From positions 1 to 45,132 of the forward strand of contig CACLVL010000006.1 in the NCBI GenBank assembly GCA_902610415.1: a stretch of DNA of 45,132 nt. Reading direction: 5' to 3'. A program made the translations under genes and the position numbers. The stretch is from an uncultured Alphaproteobacteria bacterium. Lineage in GTDB: Bacteria > Pseudomonadota > Alphaproteobacteria > HIMB59. The notes beneath the pieces are model-generated. The model had not been told where the DNA came from. It saw only the letters and a list, made by a program, of their open reading frames with translations, and did no database searches. Each line of letters begins with the position of its first letter. Positions within the stretch are counted from its first letter, which is position 1. Shown here in pieces: positions 18,318 through 27,873 of this stretch.

Positions 18318-19337
18318 TTGGAAATTGGTATAGACAGTTTTGCTGATAAAAGAGAAGGATCAGATAGTGTCAAGGCTATAAATAACGTCATTGATAGAAT
18401 TATTATTGCTGATGACGTTGGTTTGAATTCATTTGGAATAGGTGAGCACCATCGAAAAGAATTTTTAGACTCTGCGCCATTTATGATTTTATCTGCAGCT
18501 GCAGCAAAAACAAAAAAAATAAAGTTGATTAGTGCCGTAACTGTTCTAAGTGCAGCAGATCCTGTTCGTGTATTTCAAAATTTATCAACTCTTGACTTAA
18601 TTTCTGGAGGTAGAGCAGAAATGGTTGCAGGTAGAGGATCGTTTTCTGAAGCATTTCCTCTATTTGGTTTAGATTTTAAAGATTATGATGATCTATTTAT
18701 TGAAAAACTTAATTTACTCCTGAATATAAGAGAAAACGAATTTGTTAGTTGGTCTGGTAAATTTAGACCCAAAATAAATAATTTACCTGTCTATCCAAGA
18801 CCTATTCAAAACCCAGTACCAATCTGGTTAGGTGTTGGTGGGACTCCTCAATCTTTTGCAAGAGCTGGATCAATGGGCTTACCTTTAATGATCGCAATTA
18901 TCGGAGGTAATACCCACCGTTTCAAACCTTTGGTCGATATTTACAGGCAAGCTGGCAAAGAAGCAGGACATCCTCCTGAAAAACTTTCTGTGGGGCTTCA
19001 TTCATTAGGCTATGTAGCAAATAGTATGGATGAAGCAATTAATTTGTATTATGAGGGTTACCAAAAAATGTTTACAAAAATTGGAAGAGAAAGAGGTTGG
19101 GGCCCTGTTACTAGAGACCAATTTGATAATCAGATAGGCCCATTAGGTGCAATTGTTTTAGGGGATCCCGATCAAGTAGCTGAAAAAATTATTAGGCACA
19201 GCAAGGCTCTCGGAGGAGTCGATAGATTCCAATTTCAAATGGATATTGCAGATATCACTCATGAAAATTTAATCAAATCCATTAAACTTATTGGCAAAGA
19301 GGTAATTCCAAGGGTAAATAGGACAAAAAGTCCTTAA
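18318..19337 (+). CDS. LLM-class flavin-dependent oxidoreductase (luciferase-like monooxygenase)
   Basis: NSFGIGEHHRKEFLDSAPFMILSAAAAKTKKIKLISAVTVLSAADPVRVFQNLSTLDLISGGRAEMVAGRGSF. TTG start. Confidence 0.9.
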   Translation: MEIGIDSFADKREGSDSVKAINNVIDRIIIADDVGLNSFGIGEHHRKEFLDSAPFMILSAAAAKTKKIKLISAVTVLSAADPVRVFQNLSTLDLISGGRAEMVAGRGSFSEAFPLFGLDFKDYDDLFIEKLNLLLNIRENEFVSWSGKFRPKINNLPVYPRPIQNPVPIWLGVGGTPQSFARAGSMGLPLMIAIIGGNTHRFKPLVDIYRQAGKEAGHPPEKLSVGLHSLGYVANSMDEAINLYYEGYQKMFTKIGRERGWGPVTRDQFDNQIGPLGAIVLGDPDQVAEKIIRHSKALGGVDRFQFQMDIADITHENLIKSIKLIGKEVIPRVNRTKSP

Positions 19338-19399
19338 ATATAAGCTTTATGCGTCTTTATTGCAGTATCTTTTAGAATACTAAAAATTACATTTTAATT

Positions 19400-20668
19400 G
19401 TGAAAAATCATAATTGGAAATCAAATTATTCAAGTACTCTTCAATCAGAAATTGACAAAATTAAGGACGAGGGTCATTACAGAGTTTTTAATAATATTGA
19501 GAGAAAAGCTGGTCAGTATCCAAAGGCAACCAGACATAGCAATGGTCAAACAGAAGAGATTGATGTCTGGTGTTCAAATGACTATTTAGGCATGAGCCAA
19601 AACAAAGAAGTGATATCTGCGATGCAATCGGCCGCTGAAAAGCTAGGTGCTGGAAGTGGAGGTACAAGAAACATATCCGGTACTACTAATTTTCACATAC
19701 AACTTGAAAAAGAAATTGCATTATTACATAAAAAGGAGAGAGCTTTAGCATTTAACTCAGGTTATAGTGCCAACGAGTCAGCACTAAAATCTATAATATC
19801 TGCTTTTGATAATTGTTTAGTTTTAAGTGATGAACTCAATCATGCGTCATTGATAGAGGGAATTCGCACAAGTAAAAAAGAAAAAGCTATTTATCGTCAT
19901 AATGATGTAAAACATTTAAAAGATATTTTAAAAGGAGTTGATTTTTCTCGACCTAAAATTATTGTTTTAGAATCTGTGTATTCCATGGAAGCTGACTTTG
20001 CACCATTAGAGGATATTATCCAAGTTGCTCAAGATAATGGTGCATTAATTTACCTTGATGAAGTCCATGCTGTGGGTTTATACGGTCCCAATGCAGCAGG
20101 TGTTGCTGATCAAAGAGGCTTAGCCGAACATATTGATATAATTAATGGCACCTTAGCAAAAGCTTTCGGGCTAGCAGGCGGATATATAGCTTCGACAGAG
20201 ACCATAATTGATTTTGTTAGAAGTTTCTCAAAAGGATTTATTTTTACAACTTCTATGTGCCCTGCAGTTGCTGCTGGAAGTTTAGAAAGCATTAGACAAG
20301 TAAAAAAAAGTAATGAAATTCGATCTACATTTTTTGAGAATGTTGATTTCGTTAAAAAAGAGCTTCGCTCTGCAGGAATACCTTTTTTAGACTCAGGTTC
20401 TCATATAATACCTGTCTTAATTGGAGATAGTAAATTGTGTAAAGAAATTAGTGATTTTCTTTTAAACGAACACCAAGTTTATGTTCAACCAATAAATTAT
20501 CCTACTGTTCCAAAAGGAACTGAAAGAATACGAATAACCCCAACTCCATGTCACGACCCAGAGTCAACTGAAAAATTTGTGGATGCTTTAAAAGATGCTT
20601 GGTTCAAATTTATGCCTCAGTTATCCAAATTTGAAAATCAATTTACTAATAAAATCAAAGCTGTTTAA
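19400..20668 (+). CDS. hemA: 5-aminolevulinate synthase (ALAS, C4/Shemin pathway)
   Basis: WCSNDYLGMSQNKEVI, GAGSGGTRNISGTTNFHIQLE, VLSDELNHASLIEGIR, YLDEVHAVGLYGPNAAGVADQRG, NGTLAKAFGLAGGYIA. GTG start. Confidence 0.96.
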   Translation: MKNHNWKSNYSSTLQSEIDKIKDEGHYRVFNNIERKAGQYPKATRHSNGQTEEIDVWCSNDYLGMSQNKEVISAMQSAAEKLGAGSGGTRNISGTTNFHIQLEKEIALLHKKERALAFNSGYSANESALKSIISAFDNCLVLSDELNHASLIEGIRTSKKEKAIYRHNDVKHLKDILKGVDFSRPKIIVLESVYSMEADFAPLEDIIQVAQDNGALIYLDEVHAVGLYGPNAAGVADQRGLAEHIDIINGTLAKAFGLAGGYIASTETIIDFVRSFSKGFIFTTSMCPAVAAGSLESIRQVKKSNEIRSTFFENVDFVKKELRSAGIPFLDSGSHIIPVLIGDSKLCKEISDFLLNEHQVYVQPINYPTVPKGTERIRITPTPCHDPESTEKFVDALKDAWFKFMPQLSKFENQFTNKIKAV

Positions 20669-20712
20669 ACACCATATTTGATCAACTATTATATTTGTTA
20701 TAAAACATAATA

Positions 20713-21576
20713 ATGCGAGTAATAGCATTTTATAGCTTTTTTGATATTTCCAATCCTAAAAAATTAAAAGAAGAAATAAATTTATTCTTTCTTTTGAAAA
20801 AAATAAAAGGATCAATTCTCGTGAGCAATGAAGGGCTCAATGGAACTATTACTGTTACTCAAAAAAAAGAAAAAAATACAATTAATTATTTAATCTCATT
20901 GGGTGTTTTAAATGAAAATATCAAAATATCTAATTATAGTGGCCAGGAAATATTTAAGGAATTTAAGATAAAACTTAAAAATGAAATTGTAACTTCTGAT
21001 TTTGGATTAAAAATTTCTGAGATTAAACAAAGTAAATTTATACAACCAAATGATTGGGATAAATTTATTAATAAGAAAGATGTAAAAATTATTGATATAA
21101 GAAATAATTATGAGTATAAAATTGGGCATTTTAAAAATGCCATAAATCCAAAAATCGATACGTTTAAAGAGTTTAATGAATATATAAAAATAAATAAGGA
21201 CCAATTTCAAAATAAAAAAGTAGCTATCTATTGCACGGGAGGGATTAGATGTGAAAAAGCTGGACCCTTAATGGAAAGATACGGAATAGATACTCACCAA
21301 CTTAAAGGAGGTATTTTAAAATATTTTGAACAAACTAATTCAAAATTATGGAATGGAGAATGTTTTGTTTTTGATTATCGAGTTTCACTGACCAAGGAAC
21401 TTTCAAAAGGAATAAGTAAGCTTTGTTATGGCTGTAATACGCCCTTGACAATTAAAGAGACAAAATCACCAAAATATGAAAAAGGATTTACTTGCCCTGT
21501 TTGTTTTGACAATATGACAAAAAAAAAGAGGCGTTCTCTCAAAGACAAGCGAGAACATTGGAAAAAAGTCTTTTAA
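20713..21576 (+). CDS. trhO: Rhodanese-domain tRNA uridine(34) hydroxylase, TrhO/YceA family
   Basis: KGSILVSNEGLNGTITVT, IDIRNNYEYKIGHFKNAINP, IYCTGGIRCEKAGPLMERYGIDTHQLKGGILKY, C-terminal Cys cluster. Confidence 0.92.
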   Translation: MRVIAFYSFFDISNPKKLKEEINLFFLLKKIKGSILVSNEGLNGTITVTQKKEKNTINYLISLGVLNENIKISNYSGQEIFKEFKIKLKNEIVTSDFGLKISEIKQSKFIQPNDWDKFINKKDVKIIDIRNNYEYKIGHFKNAINPKIDTFKEFNEYIKINKDQFQNKKVAIYCTGGIRCEKAGPLMERYGIDTHQLKGGILKYFEQTNSKLWNGECFVFDYRVSLTKELSKGISKLCYGCNTPLTIKETKSPKYEKGFTCPVCFDNMTKKKRRSLKDKREHWKKVF

Positions 21577-21627
21577 TGTTTCTAATATCAATCTTGACCA
21601 AATTTAAAATTAGTTTATTTTACGGCA

Positions 21628-21822
21628 ATGGCTAAAAAGTCCACTTATCAGTTAAAACAGTTGATACCTGAAGAAAAACCAGAAACTGGTACAAAATATA
21701 TTGTACGTAAGCCCACAAAGGGATTAAAAGTTTCTGACAAACTTCGTCAAAGAAAGTATGACCCTGTCTTGAAACAACATGTTTGGTTTGTTGAAAAGAA
21801 AATGCCTCCTCATAGTAAATAA
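21628..21822 (+). CDS. rpmG: Ribosomal protein bL33-like
   Basis: 64 aa. C-terminal KLRQRKYDPVLKQHVWFVEKKMP aligns with the bL33 pattern LRKYDPVxxKHVxFxExK. Confidence 0.75.
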   Translation: MAKKSTYQLKQLIPEEKPETGTKYIVRKPTKGLKVSDKLRQRKYDPVLKQHVWFVEKKMPPHSK

Positions 21823-21840
21823 TTTTGTTATTCTCTAACT

Positions 21841-23247
21841 ATCGAACATAAAACTTTATATTGGCTGAGAAGAGACTTTAGGATCACCGACAATCCATGC
21901 CTTGAATTTATTTCAAACCAAAAATCTGAAGCCCTTCTAGTATATATATATGATGACATAGAAAAAAAAGCTACTGGAGATGCTGGGCACTGGTGGCTTG
22001 AAAAAACTCTTAGATTACATGCTAAAAAATTAGATCAGACCTTCAATATAAAGTTAATAATACTGAAAGGAGAGGCAAAAAAAAATATCTCTGATTTAGT
22101 TAAAAAATATAAAATTACATCTTTAATTTGGAATAGGCTTTATTCTCAACAATCGATTAGACGAGATACTGAAATTAAAAAATTTTTTAAAGATAGTAGT
22201 ATTCAAGTCGACACTTTTAATTCGCATTTATTAAATGAGCCTTGGGAAGTACAAAACAATTCAGGGCAATATTTTAAAGTCTTCACACCTTTCTGGAGAG
22301 CAGCTTATAAAGTTTATTTAAATAAGAAATATAGTTATAAAAAAAAAATATTTATAAAACCTCTAAGACACAATCAAAAAACTGATCTTAGCTTTTTTAA
22401 TAATAAAAATTGGTTCGAGAAGTTTGATAAGCACTGGAGTCCAGGAGAAGACGCAGCTTTAAAAAAAATTGATACTTACATCTCATCCGATATTGATAAA
22501 TATGAGGTTAATAGAAATAGACCAGACTTTGATCAAACTTCCAGAATATCACCTCATTTAAGATTTGGAGAAATCTCTCCTCGTATAATAATAGAAAAGA
22601 TCCAAGACTCAAAAAAAATTAATAATTCAATTAATACATACCTTTCAGAGATTGGATGGAGAGAGTTCTCTTATTCTTTGTTGTATTACTCGGAAGATTT
22701 ATCCAATAAACCCATAAATCAAAAATTTAAAAAATTTCCATGGAGAAACAGTAAAAAGGATTTTACTATTTGGACTAAGGGAGAAACAGGTTTTCCACTA
22801 GTCGACGCTGCGATGAAACAAATCTATGAAGAAGGTTGGATGCATAATAGGCTAAGGATGGTAGTAGGAAGCTTTTTAGTTAAAAATTTATTGTTAAATT
22901 GGACATTAGGTGAAAATTATTTTCATAGAAGTTTATTAGATTATGACGAGGCTAGTAATGCTGCTGGATGGCAATGGATAGCTGGTTGTGGGGCAGATGC
23001 TTCGCCATATTTTCGAGTCTTTAACCCAGTGCTTCAATCTGAAAAGTTTGATCCTCAAGCCCATTTTATTCTCAAATATATTCCTCAATTAAAAATTTTT
23101 AATTCTACGAAGACAATATTTGAGCCATATCTAGACGAAAATTTGTTAAAAAATTTAGTCAAAGATAAAAAATATTTTAACCCTATTGTAGATCTAAAAG
23201 ACTCTCGAAACAGAGCTCTTGAGGCTTACCAACAAACCAAATCATAA
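21841..23247 (+). CDS. phrB: Deoxyribodipyrimidine photo-lyase; non-canonical start (putative ATC at 21841)
   Basis: Continuous frame (I/M)EHKTLYWLRRDFRITDNPCLEF ... LEKTLRLHAKKL ... FKVFTPFWRAAYK ... ISPHLRFGEISPR ... WMHNRLRMVVGSFLVKNLLLNW ... DYDEASNAAGWQWIAGCGADASPYFRVFNPVLQSEKFDP. The ORF track lists only 22678..23247 because no ATG/GTG/TTG is in frame earlier. Confidence 0.9.
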   Translation: MEHKTLYWLRRDFRITDNPCLEFISNQKSEALLVYIYDDIEKKATGDAGHWWLEKTLRLHAKKLDQTFNIKLIILKGEAKKNISDLVKKYKITSLIWNRLYSQQSIRRDTEIKKFFKDSSIQVDTFNSHLLNEPWEVQNNSGQYFKVFTPFWRAAYKVYLNKKYSYKKKIFIKPLRHNQKTDLSFFNNKNWFEKFDKHWSPGEDAALKKIDTYISSDIDKYEVNRNRPDFDQTSRISPHLRFGEISPRIIIEKIQDSKKINNSINTYLSEIGWREFSYSLLYYSEDLSNKPINQKFKKFPWRNSKKDFTIWTKGETGFPLVDAAMKQIYEEGWMHNRLRMVVGSFLVKNLLLNWTLGENYFHRSLLDYDEASNAAGWQWIAGCGADASPYFRVFNPVLQSEKFDPQAHFILKYIPQLKIFNSTKTIFEPYLDENLLKNLVKDKKYFNPIVDLKDSRNRALEAYQQTKS

Positions 23248-23248
23248 T

Positions 23249-24514
23249 TTGAAACAAAAAGTAGCTATAATTGGATCGGGTATAGCAGGGCTATCATCAG
23301 CGTATTTTTTACAAGATAAATACGATGTCACACTTTTTGAAAAAAATGATTATTTAGGGGGCCATGCTAATACAAGAGAAGTTAAAGATAATTCTGGAAA
23401 TACTATACCTATAGATACAGGTTTTATTGTCTATAATGAATTAACATATCCAAATTTAACTAAATTTTTTGATTGTCTAAATGTCAAAACAGTAGATAGC
23501 AATATGTCCTTTAGTTTCTTTAATGAGGAAAGCAATTTTGAATATGGAGGGGGAAGCTTAAGTGCATTGTTTGCTGACCGTAAAAATTTTTATAATTTAA
23601 AATTTTATAAAATGCTAAAAGACATAATTATTTTCTATAAAACTTTTCAAAAGAAAAATATACATTCAGATATTTCTATTAGAAATTTTCTTAAAACAAA
23701 AAATTACTCTGATGAATTTATTAATTTTCATTTACTTCCTTTAATTTCAAGTATTTGGTCAACTCCTGATCAGGACTCTCTTAATCAACCCTTAAAAAGT
23801 ATTATTAATTTTTTTCAAAATCATAAACTATTTAATTTTATAAATAGACCACAATGGAAGACTATAAAAAATGGATCTAAGCAATATATTAAATCTCTTA
23901 TAAGATCTTCTAAATTTAGTATAAAAAAATCTTGTAGGATTCAAAAAATCTCTAGAACTGATAATGTTGAAATTTTTTTTGAAGGAAAAAAATCTGTTTT
24001 TAATATGGTAATATTTGCTTGTCCTCCAAACCATTTTTTTCCTTTGTTAGACAAAATTCATCAAAAAGAGTATGAAATTTTGAAAGAATTTAATTTCCAA
24101 AAAAATTTAGCTCAATTGCATCAAAATTCCTCTTTGATGCCCACTCATTTTAAAGCTTGGTCAAGTTGGAATTTTCATACCAATAAGAATAATAAATGCA
24201 CACTCAGCTATTGGATGAATAAACTACAACCTCTAAATACAGGAGATGATTTTTTTGTTTCATTAAATCAAGAACAAAAAGACAACCATTATCAGACACT
24301 TTATGAACATCCAATATTTTCACAAAAGACACTAAATGCTCAAAAAAATATTTCACACATACAAGGTCATGATAAATCATACTATGTTGGTAGTTATCTA
24401 GGTTATGGTTTTCATGAAGATGGAATTCAATCAGCTATAAAAGTTTGTAATAAGTTAGGTATCGATTTAAAGGGATTTAATAATGCCGATACATCAAGAG
24501 TACAGTGGAGTTAG
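23249..24514 (+). CDS. NAD(P)/FAD-dependent oxidoreductase (amine-oxidase-like) of the Cfa/DUF1365 cluster
   Basis: KQKVAIIGSGIAGLSSAYFLQDKYDVTLFEKNDYLGGHANT Rossmann/FAD motif. TTG at 23249 is the likelier start than 23219. Confidence 0.9.
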   Translation: MKQKVAIIGSGIAGLSSAYFLQDKYDVTLFEKNDYLGGHANTREVKDNSGNTIPIDTGFIVYNELTYPNLTKFFDCLNVKTVDSNMSFSFFNEESNFEYGGGSLSALFADRKNFYNLKFYKMLKDIIIFYKTFQKKNIHSDISIRNFLKTKNYSDEFINFHLLPLISSIWSTPDQDSLNQPLKSIINFFQNHKLFNFINRPQWKTIKNGSKQYIKSLIRSSKFSIKKSCRIQKISRTDNVEIFFEGKKSVFNMVIFACPPNHFFPLLDKIHQKEYEILKEFNFQKNLAQLHQNSSLMPTHFKAWSSWNFHTNKNNKCTLSYWMNKLQPLNTGDDFFVSLNQEQKDNHYQTLYEHPIFSQKTLNAQKNISHIQGHDKSYYVGSYLGYGFHEDGIQSAIKVCNKLGIDLKGFNNADTSRVQWS

Positions 24515-25257
24515 TTTCCTCTCATAGTCTTGGAACAGGTAAAATTGTCCATAAAAGAACAAGAGATACTAAAAATTTTTTTCAATATAATGCACCTTAC
24601 TTAAGTATTAATCTTAACAATACTTCAAAGATACATCCTTTCATATCCCTCAATAAATTAAATTTTTTTTCTATATTTTATAAGCAGCATGGATTCAGAG
24701 ATAAAAAAAAGAATTTGTACGATTTTGCAAAAAATATTGCAGATAAACACAATATTATTTTTAATAATGTACAGTTTATATGTATTCCCTCAATAATTGG
24801 ATATTCGTTTAATCCAATTAGTTTTTATTTATATCTTGATGATCAAAACAAAGTGAAATCAATTATCTATGAAGTAAAAAATACCTTTGGAGATCAAGTC
24901 CATTACTTAACTATAGATAAATTTAAAGATAAAGAGTTTAAAAAAAACATGTATGTGTCACCTTTCATTGAGATGGACTGTGTTTATAAAATTTCATCAA
25001 AAAATAAATCTAAAAACCATTTTTTTTGTAATATCAATCAATTTAATCTTAAAAATGAACAAATATTTTATGCTTCAATTGATCTTAGTTTAAAAGAAAT
25101 AACGTATTTAAATTGTATTTTATTTTTTATTTTAAATATTTTTGGGAGTATAAAAACGATCACCTTAATTCATTACCAAGCTATTAAGCTTTTACTAAAA
25201 AAAAGTAAATTCTTTAAATATTCCAATAAAATAAAAGATAATCTATACTTAGATTAG
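24505..25257 (+). CDS. DUF1365 domain protein
   Basis: GKIVHKRTRDTKNFFQYNAPYLSINL, GYSFNPISFYLYLDDQNKVKSIIYEVKNTFGDQVHYL. Position between the FAD oxidoreductase and Cfa. Confidence 0.85.
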   Translation: MELVSSHSLGTGKIVHKRTRDTKNFFQYNAPYLSINLNNTSKIHPFISLNKLNFFSIFYKQHGFRDKKKNLYDFAKNIADKHNIIFNNVQFICIPSIIGYSFNPISFYLYLDDQNKVKSIIYEVKNTFGDQVHYLTIDKFKDKEFKKNMYVSPFIEMDCVYKISSKNKSKNHFFCNINQFNLKNEQIFYASIDLSLKEITYLNCILFFILNIFGSIKTITLIHYQAIKLLLKKSKFFKYSNKIKDNLYLD

Positions 25258-25273
25258 AAAAGATTATTAAAAA

Positions 25274-26443
25274 TTGTTAATTGACAAATATATACATAAA
25301 GTTTGCTCTAAAATAAGACACGGATCCTTGAGCTTAGACGTAAAGGGAAAACCTTATGAATTTCATGGTGATTTAGAGGGTCCCTCAGTGCATTTAACAA
25401 TTAACCACCTTTCCATGATATGGGATTTATATTTTCGTGGATCAGTTGGATTAGGGGACGCTTATATAAAAAAGAAATTTGAAGCAGATGATTTAAGTAA
25501 ATTTTTGGAATTTGGAGCTTTAAATGAAAAAGCTTTTGGTGGTGAGATGAGCGGATCTAAATTTTATAGGCTCTTATCTAAAAAATATATGAACAAAACA
25601 AAAAATTCTTTATTTCAAAGTAAAAAAAATATTCACGCCCATTATGACCTTGGTAATGATTTTTACTTGGAGTGGCTTGATGATACCTTAACATATTCCT
25701 CAGGTTTTTTTAAAACAGGATCTGAGACATTATCTGAGGCACAAAAAAATAAATTTGAAAGTCTTATCAAAGGCAACGAGCCCAAACCCGGTGATCATGT
25801 TTTAGAAATAGGATCTGGGTGGGGTAGTTTTGCTTTTTATCTTATTTCAAAGTATCCAGATATAAAAATTGATACTTTAACTATTTCAAAAGAACAATAT
25901 GAATTTGTGAATTCAAAAATTAAAGAATACCAGCTACAGGATAAGTTAAATGTCATTTATAAAGATTATAGAGAGCATAGAGGGAAATATTCTAGAATAT
26001 ACTCCATCGAAATGTTTGAGGCGGTTGGAATTCAATATTGGCATACCTATTTTGAAAAAGTAAAAGATTTATTAAAACCATCAGGTGTTTTTTCAATGCA
26101 AACTATTGTAATTTTCGAGGATTTATTTGATAGATACACACAAAAAATTGATTTTATTCAAAAATATATATTTCCTGGTGGAATGTTGCCTTCTGTGAAA
26201 GCTCTTGAGAAAATAGCTACCCAAAAAAAATTTAATTTTCAAATAAAAAATCAAATGGCCGATAGTTATTACCAAACACTTGAAATGTGGAGAAACAACT
26301 TTAACAACAAATGGGATAAAATAAAAAATTTAGGTTATTCTGAAGATTTCAAAAGAATGTGGAATTTTTACTTATCTTACTGTTCAGGTGGTTTTAAGGC
26401 CAAAACAATTGATGTTTATCAAATAGATTTTACCAATAAGTAA
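25274..26443 (+). CDS. cfa: Cyclopropane-fatty-acyl-phospholipid synthase family SAM methyltransferase
   Basis: NIHAHYDLGNDFYLEWLDDTLTYSSGFF, DHVLEIGSGWGSFAFYL, SIEMFEAVGIQYWHTYF. TTG start. Confidence 0.92.
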   Translation: MLIDKYIHKVCSKIRHGSLSLDVKGKPYEFHGDLEGPSVHLTINHLSMIWDLYFRGSVGLGDAYIKKKFEADDLSKFLEFGALNEKAFGGEMSGSKFYRLLSKKYMNKTKNSLFQSKKNIHAHYDLGNDFYLEWLDDTLTYSSGFFKTGSETLSEAQKNKFESLIKGNEPKPGDHVLEIGSGWGSFAFYLISKYPDIKIDTLTISKEQYEFVNSKIKEYQLQDKLNVIYKDYREHRGKYSRIYSIEMFEAVGIQYWHTYFEKVKDLLKPSGVFSMQTIVIFEDLFDRYTQKIDFIQKYIFPGGMLPSVKALEKIATQKKFNFQIKNQMADSYYQTLEMWRNNFNNKWDKIKNLGYSEDFKRMWNFYLSYCSGGFKAKTIDVYQIDFTNK

Positions 26444-26482
26444 AATACTTATGATTTACATCTACTTTTTTAAAAGACCGTA

Positions 26483-27019
26483 TTGATTGTGTGTATGAGA
26501 AATGTATTAATAGCCAGTATTTTATTAATATTTCTTGGTGGATGTAATAATATGAAACTTGAAGATTTTGCAGATAAGAAACCCACATTTAAAATAGAAG
26601 AATACTTTTTAGGTAAAACAACAGCTAGTGGCCTTTTTATTGATAGGCTTGGAAAGGTAAGACGACAGTTTACTGTTGAAATGGAGGGTATTCAAAAAGA
26701 AGACAGCTTTATTCTTAATGAGACTTTTCTTTATGATGATGGTGAAGAAGAATTTAGAAGGTGGGAAATTAAAAAAACTGGTGAAAAATCCTATGAGGGT
26801 AGCTCTGAAGATATTAAAGGTATAGCTCTGGGTGAGAGATCTGGTAATGCAATAAACTGGCACTATACGCTTAAGCTTAAGTATGGGGACGGCATAATGA
26901 ACGTTAAGTTTGATGATTGGTTAATTATGCAAGATGAAAAAAATGTTTTTAATAAAGCTACAATGAAAAAATTTGGGATCAGGTTGGGAGACGTCTATTT
27001 ATTTTTTACTAAGCAGTAG
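26483..27019 (+). CDS. DUF3833 family lipoprotein
   Basis: Lipobox FLGGC, LEDFADKKPTFKIEEYFLGKTTASGLFIDRLGKVRRQFTVEMEG. Confidence 0.85.
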   Translation: MIVCMRNVLIASILLIFLGGCNNMKLEDFADKKPTFKIEEYFLGKTTASGLFIDRLGKVRRQFTVEMEGIQKEDSFILNETFLYDDGEEEFRRWEIKKTGEKSYEGSSEDIKGIALGERSGNAINWHYTLKLKYGDGIMNVKFDDWLIMQDEKNVFNKATMKKFGIRLGDVYLFFTKQ

Positions 27020-27593
27020 TAGACTGTAGTTTTTCAGCTTTTTCTTTTGCTTTTCTTTCTCGCTCAGCTTTACGCTGACCTTTCTCAACTAACGATTCTA
27101 GATCTTCGTATGTACATAGACCAAGATCAGTAGGATTCCTGAATTCTGTAATTGGTTGAGATTGATTGCCAGCTCTTATGTTAGCAACTGTTGGTTTAGT
27201 GGAGCTTGTAAGTTTAGCGATTTGGGTATCAGTTAATATTTTACCATACTCTCGAATTAGCCAAGCAATAGCCTTAGGCCTTTCTTGTCTCACTGATAAT
27301 GGAAGATATTTTTTTGTTTTGACACTAAATTGAATTGACTCAGATTTTTTATTTTGCAATTGTAACTCTTGTGAGTGATCGACTTCACATCTTTTAATTT
27401 CATCCATCGTTAGTTGACCACTTGCAATAGGATTTAATCCCTGCATACGGTATGCATCTTCACCATCTGCAATGCTTTGTACTTCCAGTTCGTGTAATTG
27501 ACAAAATTGAGATATTTGAGGGAAACTTAAAGCTGTGTTGTCAACTAACCAAACGGCTGTTGCAAGGGGCATTAAAGGTTTATTGTCAGACAT
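27009..27593 (-). CDS. DUF1013 family / TrcR-like cell-cycle transcriptional regulator
   Basis: MPLATAVWLVDNTALSFPQISQFCQLHELEVQSIADGE, RQERPKAIAWLIREY...DTQIAKLTSSTKPTVANIR, NPTDLGLCTYEDLESLV. Confidence 0.88.
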   Translation of the reverse strand: MSDNKPLMPLATAVWLVDNTALSFPQISQFCQLHELEVQSIADGEDAYRMQGLNPIASGQLTMDEIKRCEVDHSQELQLQNKKSESIQFSVKTKKYLPLSVRQERPKAIAWLIREYGKILTDTQIAKLTSSTKPTVANIRAGNQSQPITEFRNPTDLGLCTYEDLESLVEKGQRKAERERKAKEKAEKLQSTTA

Positions 27594-27605
27594 AATTTTT
27601 TAAAT

Positions 27606-27827
27606 TTAAATATTAAATGACTTATATTTATTTTTAAAACGTGCAACTCTTCCACCAGAGTCCACCATTTTACCAGATCCTTGATTCCATGCTGGGTGAG
27701 ATAGAGGATCAATTTCAAGCTTCATAGTATCGCCAGCTTTCCCCCAAGTGGATCTGGTCTTATAAGTAGAACCATCAGTGCGCTCCACAGTTATCTCATG
27801 ATAATCAGGATGTATTTTTTGTTTCAT
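27606..27827 (-). CDS. rpmE: 50S ribosomal protein L31
   Basis: [29 protein letters not shown]...[29 protein letters not shown]. Confidence 0.93.
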   Translation of the reverse strand: MKQKIHPDYHEITVERTDGSTYKTRSTWGKAGDTMKLEIDPLSHPAWNQGSGKMVDSGGRVARFKNKYKSFNI

Positions 27828-27873
27828 GGTTATCAGAAAATAGAGACCAAAGATTAAAAAATCAAGTAAATAT

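Noticed and set aside
22678-23247. Track ORF as a standalone 189-aa protein or photolyase pseudogene fragment
   Set aside because: The frame is continuous back to 21823 with the complete photolyase N-terminus and no stops. It is a full-length gene with an unusual start, not a fragment.
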